From Dasyornis broadbenti (taxonomy: Eukaryota; Chordata; Aves; Passeriformes; Dasyornithidae): a stretch of 64,000 nucleotides of DNA. The stretch spans positions 3,609,072 through 3,673,071 of the forward strand of contig VZRN01000634.1 in assembly GCA_013397935.1 (NCBI GenBank), read 5' to 3'. Under the pieces are notes generated by a model, which did not search any database, was not told the DNA's origin, and saw only the letters and a list, made by a program, of their open reading frames with translations. This document shows, in pieces, positions 27,825-40,110 of the stretch. Made by a program: the position numbers and the translations under genes. Positions within the stretch are counted from its first letter, which is position 1. Each line of letters begins with the position of its first letter.

Positions 27825-27971
27825 CAGAAGCAGGTTTTTTAGATTCCTTGTGAAGATGTGTGTATGCAGCCGAGTGCCTGGATTATGAGGGATGAAGTAA
27901 TTTAGCACAATTCTTATGGAACGTTTCCTATGGAGCAAGCTTAAAAATGAAGACTCGTTTCGTAACAATGA
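27825..27971 (-). CDS. Possible minus-strand exon, 49 codons
   Basis: On the minus strand the acceptor TTTGGCCCATGATGTTTCTAG is followed by 147 bases open in phase 0 (49 codons, beginning SLLRNESSFLSLLHRKR and ending NLKNLLL). The donor is CTTCTG then GTAAAT. The segment carries four CpGs, more than its surroundings. It is phase-compatible (0 to 0) with the candidates at 28.4 and 26.7 kb. I do not recognise the protein. Confidence 0.3.
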
Positions 27972-28390
27972 CTAGAAACATCATGGGCCAAACAGAAGGT
28001 GCTGCACCACCCCCAGCAGTCAAGAACTAAGAGAAATAACAGTATTTTACAAACTCCCAGCTTTCTATTTCAGTAGATTTTTATTCCCCCAGGCCATAAT
28101 TAGTAGTAAGTGGAAGAAGCTCATGAATTGAAGACATAACAATTGTGATTTTCATAATTAAGGATGGAATTTTAAACATGGCTCAGATTTAAAGGAAGAA
28201 GAAAATTAAGATTAGACTACAACTATTTCAGAAAGATTTTGTAATCCTTAAGCCAGCGTTGTGTTGAAACTCTGCCATTAATGTTAGGGGGTTACCCCCT
28301 ATTTTAAGAACAATAATATTTAATAATAAAAAATGAAAAAAAAAGGGTCAATTTGAAAAGTTCCTTTTCTCCCACATTTCCAGTCAGTAC

Positions 28391-28510
28391 CTGCAGCAAG
28401 GACGCTTTTGTGTGCAGGATGTCATCAGAGAAGGCATCGTGATTTGGAAGATTGCTTAAAAAGACTGTCATCTCAAAAGTGAGGGATATAAATCGTGCTC
28501 CTAATATGAT
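28391..28510 (-). CDS. Possible minus-strand exon, 40 codons
   Basis: On the minus strand an excellent acceptor (TTTTCTTTCCCTCAG) leads into exactly 120 bases, open in phase 0 (starts IILGARFISLTFE, ends ILHTKASLLQ). The donor is CTGCAG then GTACTG. Three CpGs fall inside. The reading is the most exon-like on the minus strand. No family is recognised, and about 40 open codons between two splice sites can occur by chance. Confidence 0.33.
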
Positions 28511-30767
28511 CTGAGGGAAAGAAAATCCCCAATGTGCACATCTTTATTCCCAGGAGATCAGCAGGATTGCAACCCTGCTTTTTCTCAGCTTATCACAGAC
28601 CAGCAAGACAAAGTGTGTCTGTAAATGTTGGTGACAGCAGCAGGTTGAGGGAAGGCTTTTAAGGATGAAAATTTCAAACTCAAGAGTGCCAAATTCCTTC
28701 TCGGTTCAAACTGGAGACAGTTTTATTGGGATCAACAGCGTTAACACTTCAAGCTGGCTGAAGGCTTGGCCGGAGGAGTGGAGGCAATTGAGCCTGGCCG
28801 AATGCACACCTCTGTCAGTTCTGAGCTTGGACCATTGTGCTGCTCCTCAGCCCTGACTACCAGCAGGAAAACCTACCAGAGCTGCCTGATGGCAGCATTT
28901 TATAAATACCATTTTTTGTTCAAATTGTAAGACATATGTTTAATTATCAGAATAAATTGTTAAGGAAAGCAAAATTACTGCTAAATATCCCTGGAAATAT
29001 AATTTCCAAGAGATTTTTTTATTCCCATGCAATACGTGATTAATCTTTGCTTTATTATTTTGCTACACAGCTATTAATTTTATTACTTCAGAGCAGGGCA
29101 ATTTGTAATAGACTTGATTTAAAATGCCATTCAGCTATATACTACTAATAAATACTGGTATTGCCACGGCTGTCAAACGTTAGCATGAAATTAAAAAGGA
29201 AACATTTTTTGAGGTTTGTGACAAATACTAGTGTTGAAGGTGTATTATTAGCTAATAGGTTTCAAATAAGGGACTCTACTTATCATTCAGTCATTGAAAT
29301 GTGCTTTTTTCACGTATATTATCCAATTAGTAGCAGACAAATCGTTTTGTTGTTATCACTACTGCACAACAGTTTTAAAAGAGATAATAAATATAGTGGC
29401 CACAATCATTTTTTGAAGCTTTAGAAGCCAAACAGAAAACAAAAACTTGCCAATGTGTACTTGCTAAATAGCACTGCAATGGAATTACCTAAGAATGAAA
29501 TATTAATACTTTTGGCTATGTTGCATACTCAAAAGATCAAATAGCTTTATGCTTCAGTAAATAAGAAATACACTGAAAAATGTTTTTGTCTGCATATCCT
29601 GAGCTGGAAACCCAGAGACAGCAACAGAGAAACCCCAGGGTGGAACCCTGGTGGGGTTTTAATAAACAAAAGCTGAAGTTTCAGTAGACAAAAGTCAAAG
29701 TGCTCCTGCTCTTACAAAAAAGAAAAAAAACCCCAAAAAACAGAACAGTAAGAAGCTAATAAAATATATCAAGACTAATTTATGTTGGAAAAATATAAGT
29801 AGAGGAAATTGGATGAATCCCCTTTCTCTAAAGACCCAACTTTGATCCTTAAAATCTCTCAGTAAGTTTAAATTAACTACAAGTAATCGCTATTCACCAC
29901 TGCAGCCTTTTCTTCACCCTCGAAACCTCACTTAAGGTTTTGATCTCATTCGTGCCCAGCTAATTTCATTCTGCTTAAATATTACAGATAGCTTTGATAA
30001 AGTGTTCCCGTGCTTCTCCGTTTTACAGCCCTGACTTCAGCAGCACCACTCAAAGCAGCCACTAACTTAGAGCCACATCTGCAAAATAGAGTCTATAGGT
30101 CACTTTATCTGCGAAGATATTATTTTGCTGAAAAATATTAAGGTTTCCTGATCAGTTTATTAGATCTGTAATTATCCAAAGCCAAGCCAATTATGTCAGA
30201 AAAAGGACAAATTGCCTTGACTGATGTTAAATAGCTCCAACCAGAAAGTCTTCATTGTCACGCTGACTGGCCAGCAGAAATTTGCCTTTATATTTTTATG
30301 ATCCTGTACTTAACCAAGTATGAAGGAACCTTTAGGGAAGAGGCCATTAAAATGCAATTCAATATTTGTTCATTCATTCTATTGTCCAGCCTCTTTCCAA
30401 ACCAACTGCTAAGGTTTAAGGCAGAGAGAACCAAAAGCTGACAGAGACAGTCGGGCTCCATGGGCTGTGGAGACAATGCCATGCCAGGAAACAGGACCTG
30501 CACCTCAAAGTGATTCTGTCAGTGCTCATTTTGTTACTGTTATTGTGAAATCAAACACAAACTGGAGGCAGGATAAAATCATGATATAATCCTGGCACTC
30601 TTACGGAGCCGAAACTTGATTATGGCAGAGGTTTTCACAGAACAAGGGCTGTGAAAATATGCAAGCCACATAAAATAAAATGATACAAATAAAAAATAAA
30701 ATACTTTTATTGCAAGTCTGTATATGCACCTTTCAGGAGTCCATTTAAGTGTCGCTTTTTATTTCAG

Positions 30768-30954
30768 AGCTACAACTGACAATACTTGTAATAAATCCAA
30801 TAAGCTGGGCTCCATTCCATCAGCCAGTGGCTGTGACAGTAATTGTCTTTCTCAAGAGAGACTCCCAGGACAAACAGAACTCCCAACTTCTAAAAGAAAT
30901 GAAGAACAAGATTACACATTATTGAATTCAATGACAAAATGCCCGTTCACTTCA
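30768..30954 (+). CDS. Possible + strand exon, 62 codons
   Basis: A strong acceptor (GTCGCTTTTTATTTCAG) precedes 187 bases. Skipping one base, 62 codons are open (begins ATTDNTCNKSNKL, ends TKCPFTS) up to a strong donor (CACTTCA then GTAAGC). The peptide is Ser/Asn/Thr-rich, with no hydrophobic core, like a disordered linker. The exon would run phase 2 to 0 and joins 32051-32133 in frame. The product is unknown. Confidence 0.3.
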
Positions 30955-31168
30955 GTAAGCATAAGCATGTCTCCTAAAGAAAAAAAGACAAAGGCTACCA
31001 GTGTGAAATACAAACTGTATTTGAGTCCTGCTTTTTTCACTCTCTTATAAATATAACTGAGAAAGGGAGCTGTTCTTCTGGAGAACACATATGATTTCCC
31101 TGGGTTTATATGATTTTATATGAGATTTTCCTCACAGAACCCACAGCAAGCAACATCTAACTTCTTAC

Positions 31169-31255
31169 CTTGAATTTCATCAGACATTATTTCAGAAAAA
31201 TCTTTTGGAACACTGTGCATGAGAAGAAGTGTTTCCAGCACCTCTTCAAAAAGTA
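31169..31255 (-). CDS. Possible minus-strand exon, 28 codons
   Basis: On the minus strand the acceptor ATTCCATCTTTACAG and the donor TTCAAG then GTAAGA flank 87 bases. The frame starting after two bases is open (LFEEVLETLLLMHSVPKD, then FSEIMSDEIQ) while the other two frames contain stops. The peptide is amphipathic and helical in character. Its end phase does not join directly to the 28.4 kb candidate, so another exon would be needed between them. Confidence 0.3.
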
Positions 31256-32050
31256 CTGTAAAGATGGAATATGTCTTGAAAGTAGTATCTGAACATGCTC
31301 TTGGAAGTGCCTACCTCGTCTTTAACTTTTGTTCTGCTTGAGTGGCATCTGATACTTGAGCACTGAGAAATATTTTTCCTCTCTGTACGATGCCTTCAGC
31401 TGACGTGCTGATGCCATAGAGATGCCAGTGTGCACAAGAAAGAAATCACTCAATGACTTTGTTGGTCTGAGCATTTCAGCAGAATGAATCATATTAAAAA
31501 TCTCAATATTGCTTGAAGAATATTCTAAAAATATTATTACTTTCCTCAAACAAACGTAAAGAAAAACCAACAAAATCCCTCCTTTTCACAGCACAAACAC
31601 ATATCTACATCAGATTCTTCTAATTTGGATTTGGATTCAGTTTGTTCTTTAATTGCAGTGTCCCAGATTGTAAATCTGTTCTATGTGAGATTGCAAGTTT
31701 AATTCTATATCATCTATATAGTGCAAATACACTCAGTGCTGAAAAGAATTAGCCTTTTTTTTGTTCAGTCTGCTTGTGAAGTATCATCAGCTACACCCAT
31801 CTGACAATCCTCCAGTGAAGGAAAAAGGCAAAATAGTAATCAAAGACAGATGATATTATAATCTCAGGCTGGATGTTTGACTACCATGAAAAGAAACATC
31901 TTCCAAGTACTTGTGGAAGTTGTAATGATGAAAATATGAAAAATCATGAAAAACATTCAGAATGAAGAAACATTTGACATCGCATAAACTGCACTGAGCT
32001 GCTGCTTTGCCAAGTGCAAACAGGAATGTTCAGCCTCTGCGTGTTCCCAG

Positions 32051-32133
32051 GACATTCAAACTCGATTCAGCAGGAAAGTCAAACCTCGGTGTTACGTTAA
32101 TGGGTATCCTCAAGTAGCTACAAAATATTTAAG
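32051..32133 (+). CDS. Possible + strand exon, 27 codons
   Basis: The acceptor CCTCTGCGTGTTCCCAG and donor TTTAAG then GTAAGA bound 83 bases open in phase 0 (begins DIQTRFSRKVKPRC, ends ATKYL plus two bases). Three CpGs lie inside. The peptide is basic. It starts in the phase left by the 30768-30954 candidate. I do not recognise it. Confidence 0.3.
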
Positions 32134-35100
32134 GTAAGAGGATCTTCTCCTGTCACAGTAAACATGCATTAAATGCTATCTGTCCATCAAGTGGATTGTG
32201 CAATACTAAAATGTGCTAAAGACCCAGAACGTTTAACTTTTTTGAAAATCTGTTGAAGGAGATATACAGGAGAGAGAAGGGAGAAGACACTCCAAGGTCT
32301 GGAAATGCTGGATGTGCAGAGCACATCTCATACTGCAGCGAGCAGCTTTGATGCAGAACACAAGGAACAGTAAATTGGAAACTAATTAGACTTAATATGA
32401 AAGCATCAGCTTGACAGATGAATAAATCACCTGCACTCCGTGTGTGCAAGGGGCACCTGCTCTGTCTGAGCATTCCATGGGGGCAGGAGGACACGGCAGC
32501 CACGGGACATCCCCACCAGCCATCCCCTGGCTGCCCAGGGTGCCGGCTGGGAATGGGATGAACAGACCCGGAATCTTGGCTTTCCAAGGTCACCGCTGGT
32601 GGTGTGAGCACAGGCAACACATCACGTCGTGAGGGAAGGGATAAAGTGCAGAGAGAAACCAGCTGGCATTCTGAAATTAAATGTTTGAGTAATAGTCAAG
32701 GGTGTTAGGAAAGGAGAAGGTTGCAGGTTCATTGTACCACAAGGTGGGAGAAGCCCTTCAGAGACTGGAGCTGTCTTCAGGTCTTTCCTTCTACCAGGAG
32801 AGGTGCACACATCCACTCCTTTGCTCAAACCTAGGCTTTAAATTCCTTCACATCTCCCTGCGCCACATGAATGATGTTTTCATATCCATATTGACTGAAT
32901 AAAGGATCTCGGACTCCCCAGCTTTGCTCCTTACAGGTGAGTACCAAGTGTGTAAAAATCTTATTTCAGTGACACTTTCAGAAGATGTATCTAAATCCAA
33001 ACTGGCAAAAGGCAAATGGATTCTTTTTTTTTTTTTTTTTTCTGTACTCTGAAGTGGCTCCTTTGCTTACTCACCCCCCTACATTTACCTACCTGCTGCT
33101 ATCACCACTATCTCACTGGTATCTGCTTCACTTTCAATATTGAGTTCCTTTAAAATAGGCTAAATTGGGAACTATTTGCTGTCTCCTGAATGAGCTACTT
33201 CTAACAGGAACATCATCCACAAAGAAGCCTTGCCACCCGGGAAACTCTGTCAGATGCAGCAGACATCAAAGGGAGAGCGCTGCTGCCATTCTCTGCTCAG
33301 CTCAGCAAGGAGCTCAACCCACCCTGGCTGAGCTTTCCTAAAGCTCTGCCCATCCCAGCATCACCAACCCACGGGGAAAGCCAGTGCAGGTTTTCCTGCA
33401 TTCTGCACTTCTCTTTGGAAAGCTGGCAGCCCCCAGGCTCTGCTGGAGAAAACAAACCGGGCTCTAGCACGCAGCAGCTGTTCCAGCAATGGTCACCATC
33501 CCACCACAGAGGTTTTTAACTCAGTTTTCTCTTCTGCAATTCCTTGGCACACGTGTGAGTATCTTCCCACGTGTTATTGTCCAACACATAGAGCTCTAAG
33601 CACTGCTGTGGGCAGCAAGGACTTTGTAACTGCTTTCCCTGCTGCAAACGCCGATTGAGGGGGCCACACGCAGCCACGGCAGCTGAAATAAACGCGGATA
33701 TCGCATTCCCTCCCACTGTTCCACAGGTGCACTGAGCACATTTCCACCTGCTCTCTCCACCATCCCTGTGCCCTACTTTCAGGCACTAAATGGGATATCT
33801 TGGCATCTCCCTGATTACACCTCCCTATTGCTTGCAGTCTCTCCAGTCTGGATTATCACCATTATCTGAAGCAGCAATGGCCTCTCCTAATCCTGTCAGG
33901 AAGTTTGTGCAGGCTCCTGGTAATCCTGGAGCGCTAATCTTGCAGCAGTTTGGGGCTGACATGAGCAAAACCCACGGCTTTAACAAAGAAGAACACTGAA
34001 CAAACCGAAGTGTTTCTAAGAAGCTGCAGGAAGAACATGAGATAAGGAGGCAGACATCGGTGTGCAGGACAGATAAAGTGATTAAAGGAAGGGTACTCAG
34101 CAGGAAGAGCAGTAATAAAACATATTTCTTTTTTTTCATTCAGAAGTAATTCCGGGTGTTCTCTGAGATTTCTTGCCATGACTAACCTCACATTGCTCCT
34201 TAAAATTCCCATTTGATTATTTATCACTTTAACTGACAAAAGACACACAAAAATATCTTTAGGAAAAAAAAAAAAATAGTGTAAGTCCCAATGCATGAAA
34301 TAACAGGTATTTCTTCCATTGTAGTATTTGAAATATCACATTCTGAAAAGTTGCAGTGACTGCAAAGAGGATTTGAACGATTAAAGGGTACAGTTATCCA
34401 AGTATTCCTTCTTTTGTAATAATCTCATGTGTGTGCATATGTAGAACAACAGAATGTCATTCTTTTGAGTAAAACAACCAAAATATTCTTTGCTATCTAA
34501 TGGTAATGGTTTCTGCATATGCAACAGAAAAACAAACCCGAGTTTTTCTTCTGGAACAAATATTCGACCTGTCAAGAACAGCACTTGATGTCAGGATTGT
34601 GAAGTGTGGATGAAATGACAGACCAACAGAGGGAATCTGATACGAGATTAATGAGATGTGCTCCATGCAGTCATAAAAGTATTTGAAATAAGAAACAAGG
34701 AAATGGTGGGGGGGAAGAGTGAAAAACAATAGGGGAGAGCAAGGAGCTGCTTTCTGAGCCTTCTGTTGTGATCCTGTGGCAGATGAGCGATACAGAATGT
34801 TATTATTGAGAAATTTCAGAAACTCTGCGAATCAAGAGCAAGTGGAGCGAACTGGAACCCACCGTGAGCAGGTCAATTTCCCTTTGCAGAGCTCACGAGC
34901 TACAGCATTTGTTCTGCAATAGTCAGGGCTCTCTCTGTGTTTGTTTGGCAGCTAAAGGCTGCCACGTACCCAAACCGTTACACACTTACGGCACATCCAA
35001 ACACGTGCAGTGCAACCCCCGGCACCAAGGGCCAGAAGCAGAGTTTCCAGCACTTCATGCCTGGCAAAAACTGGGTTGGCATTTTTTGGAGATTGCCCTG

Positions 35101-38100
35101 TCCCTCTGAAGGGAACAAACGGGAGCAGGGCAGAGGCTCCCTCAAGCACAACCACCTACACCTGCGGTGCAGCACCAGAAATGCACGTCACAGCATCAGG
35201 GTGAGGACAGCCAGGGATTTCTGTCCATGCGACAGCGCTGGAACGCAGATATAAAGCAGAATTCAATGTATTGCTGGGTCTCCAGCACAGAAACGCAGCA
35301 GAACTTCAGCCACGTTTCACTGATGAGAAACAGGCACGGGGATCATCCACATCAGCCCAAGATATTCCAGATGTTTGAACAGCCGGTTCACAGGTGTCAC
35401 ACAGACACCCCTGCGTCGCCTTCAGACCCAAAGGACGGCTCAAATCAGTTTCACCAACCAGCAGAATGTGCCCTGGGCAAAACCTGGATAAAACCCAAAA
35501 TGCTCACCTTGTGCCTTGAATATTATACACTGTGTCTGTGAAGATGCTGAGATACAATGAAATAATATGAGTTTATCTTGAATATAGGGACATTCAAAAA
35601 GTAAAATGAAAGAAAACAAAGCACGTTCTAACAACACTTCCTCACTTTAATGAAAAATCTATTTTAATTTACATTCTGACTAAGTTTTTTAATTAAGAAA
35701 ATGGCAAGAATTATGATAAAATTGTGTAAGTTAGAATAACTCGTTTGGCTTTTTAAGACATTTACTTTGAGAACATCATGTCTTTTCCCTTTTGAAGATC
35801 TCAATTGCAAAATTTTTGTCACTTCTAAAGAATTACTTGAGTATTTATCAACTCAGCCTAAATGTGAACGTGAAAAGGGATAATTCACCACCCATAATAT
35901 AGAGCAACAAGAGATCATACAGAAAACAGTGTGGTGGGAGGGTCAGCATAGCTCCTGGCTGGACAGTCTAAACAGTACCAGGCTGTGAGAATACAAGGAT
36001 TAAAGAATTAGAAACAAGAGGGATTCTATTTGGAAGTCCTTACCCCTTCTAGCTTTTCTTAGGTGTTTGTAATACCAGTTTTCCTGATCAAGAGTCTTAA
36101 TTTGAAAACAAATACCAGCTCTGTTCAATGAATTACCAAAAATACACCTTTATAGAGGCACAGTGAAGGAAACTGAAATATTGTTGAAGTAAAGGAAATA
36201 AAATACACCCCCACAGTGAGACTCCTCGTAGATTCTTATTTGTTGCCATTGTTTTTCTTTCACATAAAAATGGCCTTGGCTGTAAACTTAAATTTTAAAA
36301 AAAGAGAAAGAAATAGCACATTTGCTGCTGTCTTGCATTTCGTACTGGTTTATTTATGGATTTTTTTTTTTTTTTTTTACCTCACAAGTTTAATGGAATT
36401 TTTACTGTGACTTTATAGCTGTGTGATTTATAATACATCAAACAAGTCAAATCAATCAGTAAAGGCTTAAAAATCAGCACAGGTTCAGATGGCTCCTTTA
36501 AAACAAATCATTACAGCTGTTAGAGCTCAAACATACATAACAAGGATTGACCACTAATGTAAGTTATTTTAAAATCTCATTTTCTTGGTAAGAAATGCTG
36601 CCCTTTGTATATAACTTTTTAATGATCTAATAAAACCATCTGCAGAAATACAACACAAAACATAGTTCTGCCCGGTATATATCTGCCAAGCAGCTCTTTA
36701 AATACTCTACACCATTCTTTAAAGGAAACCTAGACCTCCTTTTATTGATATGGAAAGTAAAATCTCTTTAAATACTCTATACTATTATTTAAATACTCTA
36801 TATTCACCTTTAAATATGCTGCACTGTTCTTTTAAAGGAACCTATCCATATTCTCATTGCTTTGAAAGTAAAATCAGCTTTTTAATTGGCACACCTCTTT
36901 CATTAAGCTTAAGAAATAGTTATTCCTATTATGGTCTAAATATAATCACACATAGGGAAGGCTCTTTCAGCTTCCAGATAAGGAAATGCTGGCAGAAAGT
37001 GAGGTTCATGCACACTGGAGATGGGAGAGCAGCTTTACAAGGAAGGAAGAAGCAGCAGATATTTTTGTACCTGAGGGCAACAACTACAGGGGTTTGCCAC
37101 CATGAGTTATACACAAGGACTGAGTTGTATTAAACTCACCTGGCATCAGGATCACCGCACCTATGTTATAATAAACTTTTCCTTGAGCTAGAACTACGCT
37201 TTGATTCTTCTCAATTTGATATAATCACCCAATAAGAACTGTCAATTTCAATCACCTCCATAATCATGAATATTTTATGGATGTCCTTGGAAAAGCCCCA
37301 GCGAAGGTCACCTTGAGAACCAGCAGCACTGTATGACAAACAGCAAAAAGAAATATTTCCACTCCCTCCAGTACAACAGATTCATTCAGCAATCCATTAG
37401 AAGAAATAACTTTTCCTCCAAAAGATTTCTCCCTTCACTCTACGCAAACATGAATTTGTAGCATCCAGAACTCCATTAAGCGTGTCACAGGGGTTTAAAT
37501 GGTGAAAATGGTCGTCAGCTTTTCTGGCCAGGATCTCACTGCATGTCCAAGCACCAAGCAAAACTGATTTGACTCTTCCAACATTTTACACTTCTTGATT
37601 CTGAATTCATTTGTAAAAGAGCAAGTGAGTAAAATTATCTTTCATTATTCCTTCTCAGGAAGTTTTCACTACATAATTACATTGTAAGTGCTAGTGAATG
37701 TGCCAAACTGTGATGGAAACAAAGTGAATAGACTGAAGGAAGGATTAGTAGCTAGTTATATGAATGCAAATGAAAGTAAAGAACTCTTTCATTTATTCCA
37801 CTATTAGAAAAAAAAAGAGAAAGAAAAAGAATCATAAACCCCCACACAAACCAAAAAAATCCTCTATAATTCAAAGTATATTGAGTATCTTTTTCTTTGC
37901 CTTTTTTCTCCCTTTTCACCTGAAATAATTTACTTTAATGAAGCTGAGGGGATTACTGCACTGTTTTAAGAGCTTTGCAAACAACAGGTTCTCTCACATT
38001 GCTCACTAACACCAGGCTTTGCCAAAATCATCTTTAGAAAGTCACATTTCTCTATAAACATCCAACCTCTTGTAACCCCCGCTCCTCAGAGGTGCAGGAC

Positions 38101-38450
38101 ACACATTCTCCAGTGCACCTCCCCTCTCACAGACACTTCTGGCTGCTCCTGCAGTCATTGATATTCCTGATGTCCCCTCTCACCCCTGATAACCGTGACA
38201 AGGCACTGCCACTTTCACTGTGGCTTTTAACTTGTCATTTCTAGAGAATGCAACTTTTCTGAATCTCTTTGTTAAGGCCTCTAAGCTTTTAATGCTCTGA
38301 GTCCATTATCATGGCAAGCATGCATGCCAACTGAGAAATAAGCATGGACATTTAAGAGATTTATTCATAGTTTGGTTTAGCACATTTTATCCAAATGTTC
38401 ATTTCTGTGGATTTTAAGACCGGACAATAAAAGAAAAATAAGAAATGTAA
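32134..38450. other. Non-coding unique sequence
   Basis: Mostly AT-rich, with poly-T near 33025-33042 and 36361-36379. GC-richer patches at about 33230-33480 and 34900-35480 show open frames in many registers but no consistent splice structure. A local duplicated stretch lies at 36694-36873, and a 25-base exon-like segment at 37659-37683 is described in the findings. Confidence 0.5.
36694..36873 (+). repeat. Local imperfect tandem duplication
   Basis: CTCTTTAAATACTCTA occurs at 36694 and again at 36764, and TTTAAATACTCTA a third time near 36788. Each of the two larger units ends with TTAAAGGAA(A)CCT followed by GAAAGTAAAAT. The second unit carries an extra stretch of about 40 bases that itself duplicates the TTTAAATA motif. 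Confidence 0.7.
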
Positions 38451-38782
38451 CTCTCTACAACCACCTGAGGATGCAGTAAGGGGGGGATTGGCCTCGGCTC
38501 TCAGGTGACAAGTGACAGGATGAGAGAAAACGGCCTCCAGCTGTGCCAGGGGATGTTTAGGTCGGATTTTAGGGAAAAGATTCTTCATTGAAAGAGTGAT
38601 CAAGCATTGGAACAAGCTACCGAGCGAACTGGTGGCATCACCATCCCTGGAAGCATTCCAAAACCATGTGGATGTGGCCCTTGGAGACAGAGCTGAGGGG
38701 TGAACGCAGCGGTGCTGGGTTCACGGTTGCACTCAGTGATCTCAGTGGCCTTTTCCAACCTTAACAGTTCCACGATTCCATG
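38451..38782 (+). mobile_element. CR1 LINE 3' fragment with ORF2 C-terminal remnant
   Basis: This is the clearest mobile element in the window. It follows avian CR1 from CTCTCTACAACCACCTGAGG through the GGCCTC-rich block, TTTAGGTCGGATTTTAGGG, the TTCTTCATTGAAAGAGTG block, CAAGCATTGGAACAAGCTACC and GGTGGCATCACCATCCCTGG to the closing TTCCAACC and CACGATTCCATG. One frame still reads like the CR1 ORF2 C-terminus (HWNKLPSELVASPSLEAF) and ends at a TGA. The 5' part is missing, as usual for CR1. Divergence from the family consensus is moderate. No target-site duplication was identified. Confidence 0.93.
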
Positions 38783-39779
38783 AGAAACTCTAAATCCACT
38801 CAGCTCATTTCCTGAGAGCTGTTTTTATTTTTCATGAATGGGGTGAAGTCACAGAGTTAAATGGTGGCTAACAATCAAGAGAACAACCACTCAATTAACG
38901 AAGACACAAACCATTTAAAAGGTACACAGTTTTACTCGAGAAATGGTGGCTACTGTTTTCTCCCGTGTATCATTTTTTTCTTGAAACACTCTTTACTGAA
39001 AGAAAAGCATGAGGAATCATTTGTTATGCCGAGGATCCTCTGGACAGGTGTGCAATCGGGTAGAGTGAATTCTACACGGCGTGAGGTTTTGGTCATGGAA
39101 TGCTAATTAACTCTCAACTGAAGACTTTCTTCCTGTGTTGGATGCGATAACGTAGCAGAGAAACCAAATAGAAAGAAAAATTAATAACATTTTGTGGCAT
39201 TGGAACCAAGGTATTCTGCTGGAAAGAACCAAAGTGCGTCTAAAAGACAGAGAAAATGAAAGTCTTTTTCAGACTATTTAAAATCTATTTCAGCCACTCA
39301 TGCGCACACACACACACAAAGAGGAAAATCCTACAATTCGCTTAGGAAGATGATTCTTGTGAAGTCATTGGAGGCAGTTTTATATAAGGCTTCCTCCTGT
39401 TCAGTCTCTGAAATCCATTCCTTGCCTTGTGGTTTGATTCCTTTAGCTCGTTCTCATCACTTTTCCTCATGGCAATCTATAACACAGATTACGAGTATTT
39501 GTCAAGTTTGCCAGGAAAAACCTACTTGGCAAGAGGTAATGTTTGGAATTCATCAACTTGCCACGTTATTCTCTAATTCTCTGTAATTGTTTTCACATTT
39601 GCTCCCTGAAAGAGGCTCAGGAATATATCCTTCCTTTTTCATAAACGCAGTCCTGCCCCGTGATTCTCATTCAGGATGCTATCACAAAATATTTTCAAAA
39701 TCCTGACGGAACACGTCAAAACCCTCAGGAAGCAGGGCTTGCTGGCCCAAATCTTCCCTGCTGCAAGCTTTGTCTTGGT
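38783..39779. other. Non-coding unique sequence
   Basis: No gene is recognised. A short (CA)n microsatellite lies at about 39305-39317. Sequence becomes GC-richer towards 39700. Confidence 0.6.
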
Positions 39780-39877
39780 TATCTCCTTAACTCGTGCGAA
39801 CCACCCCACCACGAGCGGGCACTGCTCCGTGCACTCCTCCCGGGATGGAGCCAAGGCTCGGGGAGTGCAGGACATGG

Positions 39878-39956
<79 letters not shown>

Positions 39957-40110
39957 GCTGCTGCTGCCGCTGCTGCTGCGGGATAAACGGCCTTACCTGG
40001 CCACGCCTGAGCCTGGCAGTGGCAGGGGCTGAAGCTGGCACTGCCGGCTTGTGCCATCTCAGCTGCAGTCTGCACCCTGCCCGTGCCTGAGAGCCCCGCA
40101 GAACGGAGCA
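39780..40110. other. GC-rich, CpG-containing block around the triplet repeat
   Basis: The block is much richer in G+C and CpG than the surrounding tens of kilobases, including the flanks of the CTG repeat (for example CGAGCGGGC and CTCCCGGG on the left, GCCGGC and CCCGTGC on the right). Such islands often mark promoters, first exons or 5' UTRs. A minus-strand splice donor sits inside it (CAG then GTAAGG, boundary at 39997). No TATA box or defined start was identified. Confidence 0.5.
39880..39978. repeat. (CTG)25 CCG (CTG)3 CCG (CTG)3 triplet repeat
   Basis: On the + strand 25 uninterrupted CTG triplets run from 39880 to 39954. They are followed by CCG, three CTG, CCG and three CTG, giving 33 triplets in 99 bases. 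On the minus strand it reads CAG/CGG. All three + frames and the minus frames stay open through it, giving Leu, Cys or Ala runs and, on the minus strand, Gln (with Arg), Ala or Ser runs. Whether any frame is translated is unknown. The CCG interruptions cluster at one end, as is common in ageing triplet repeats. Confidence 0.97.
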
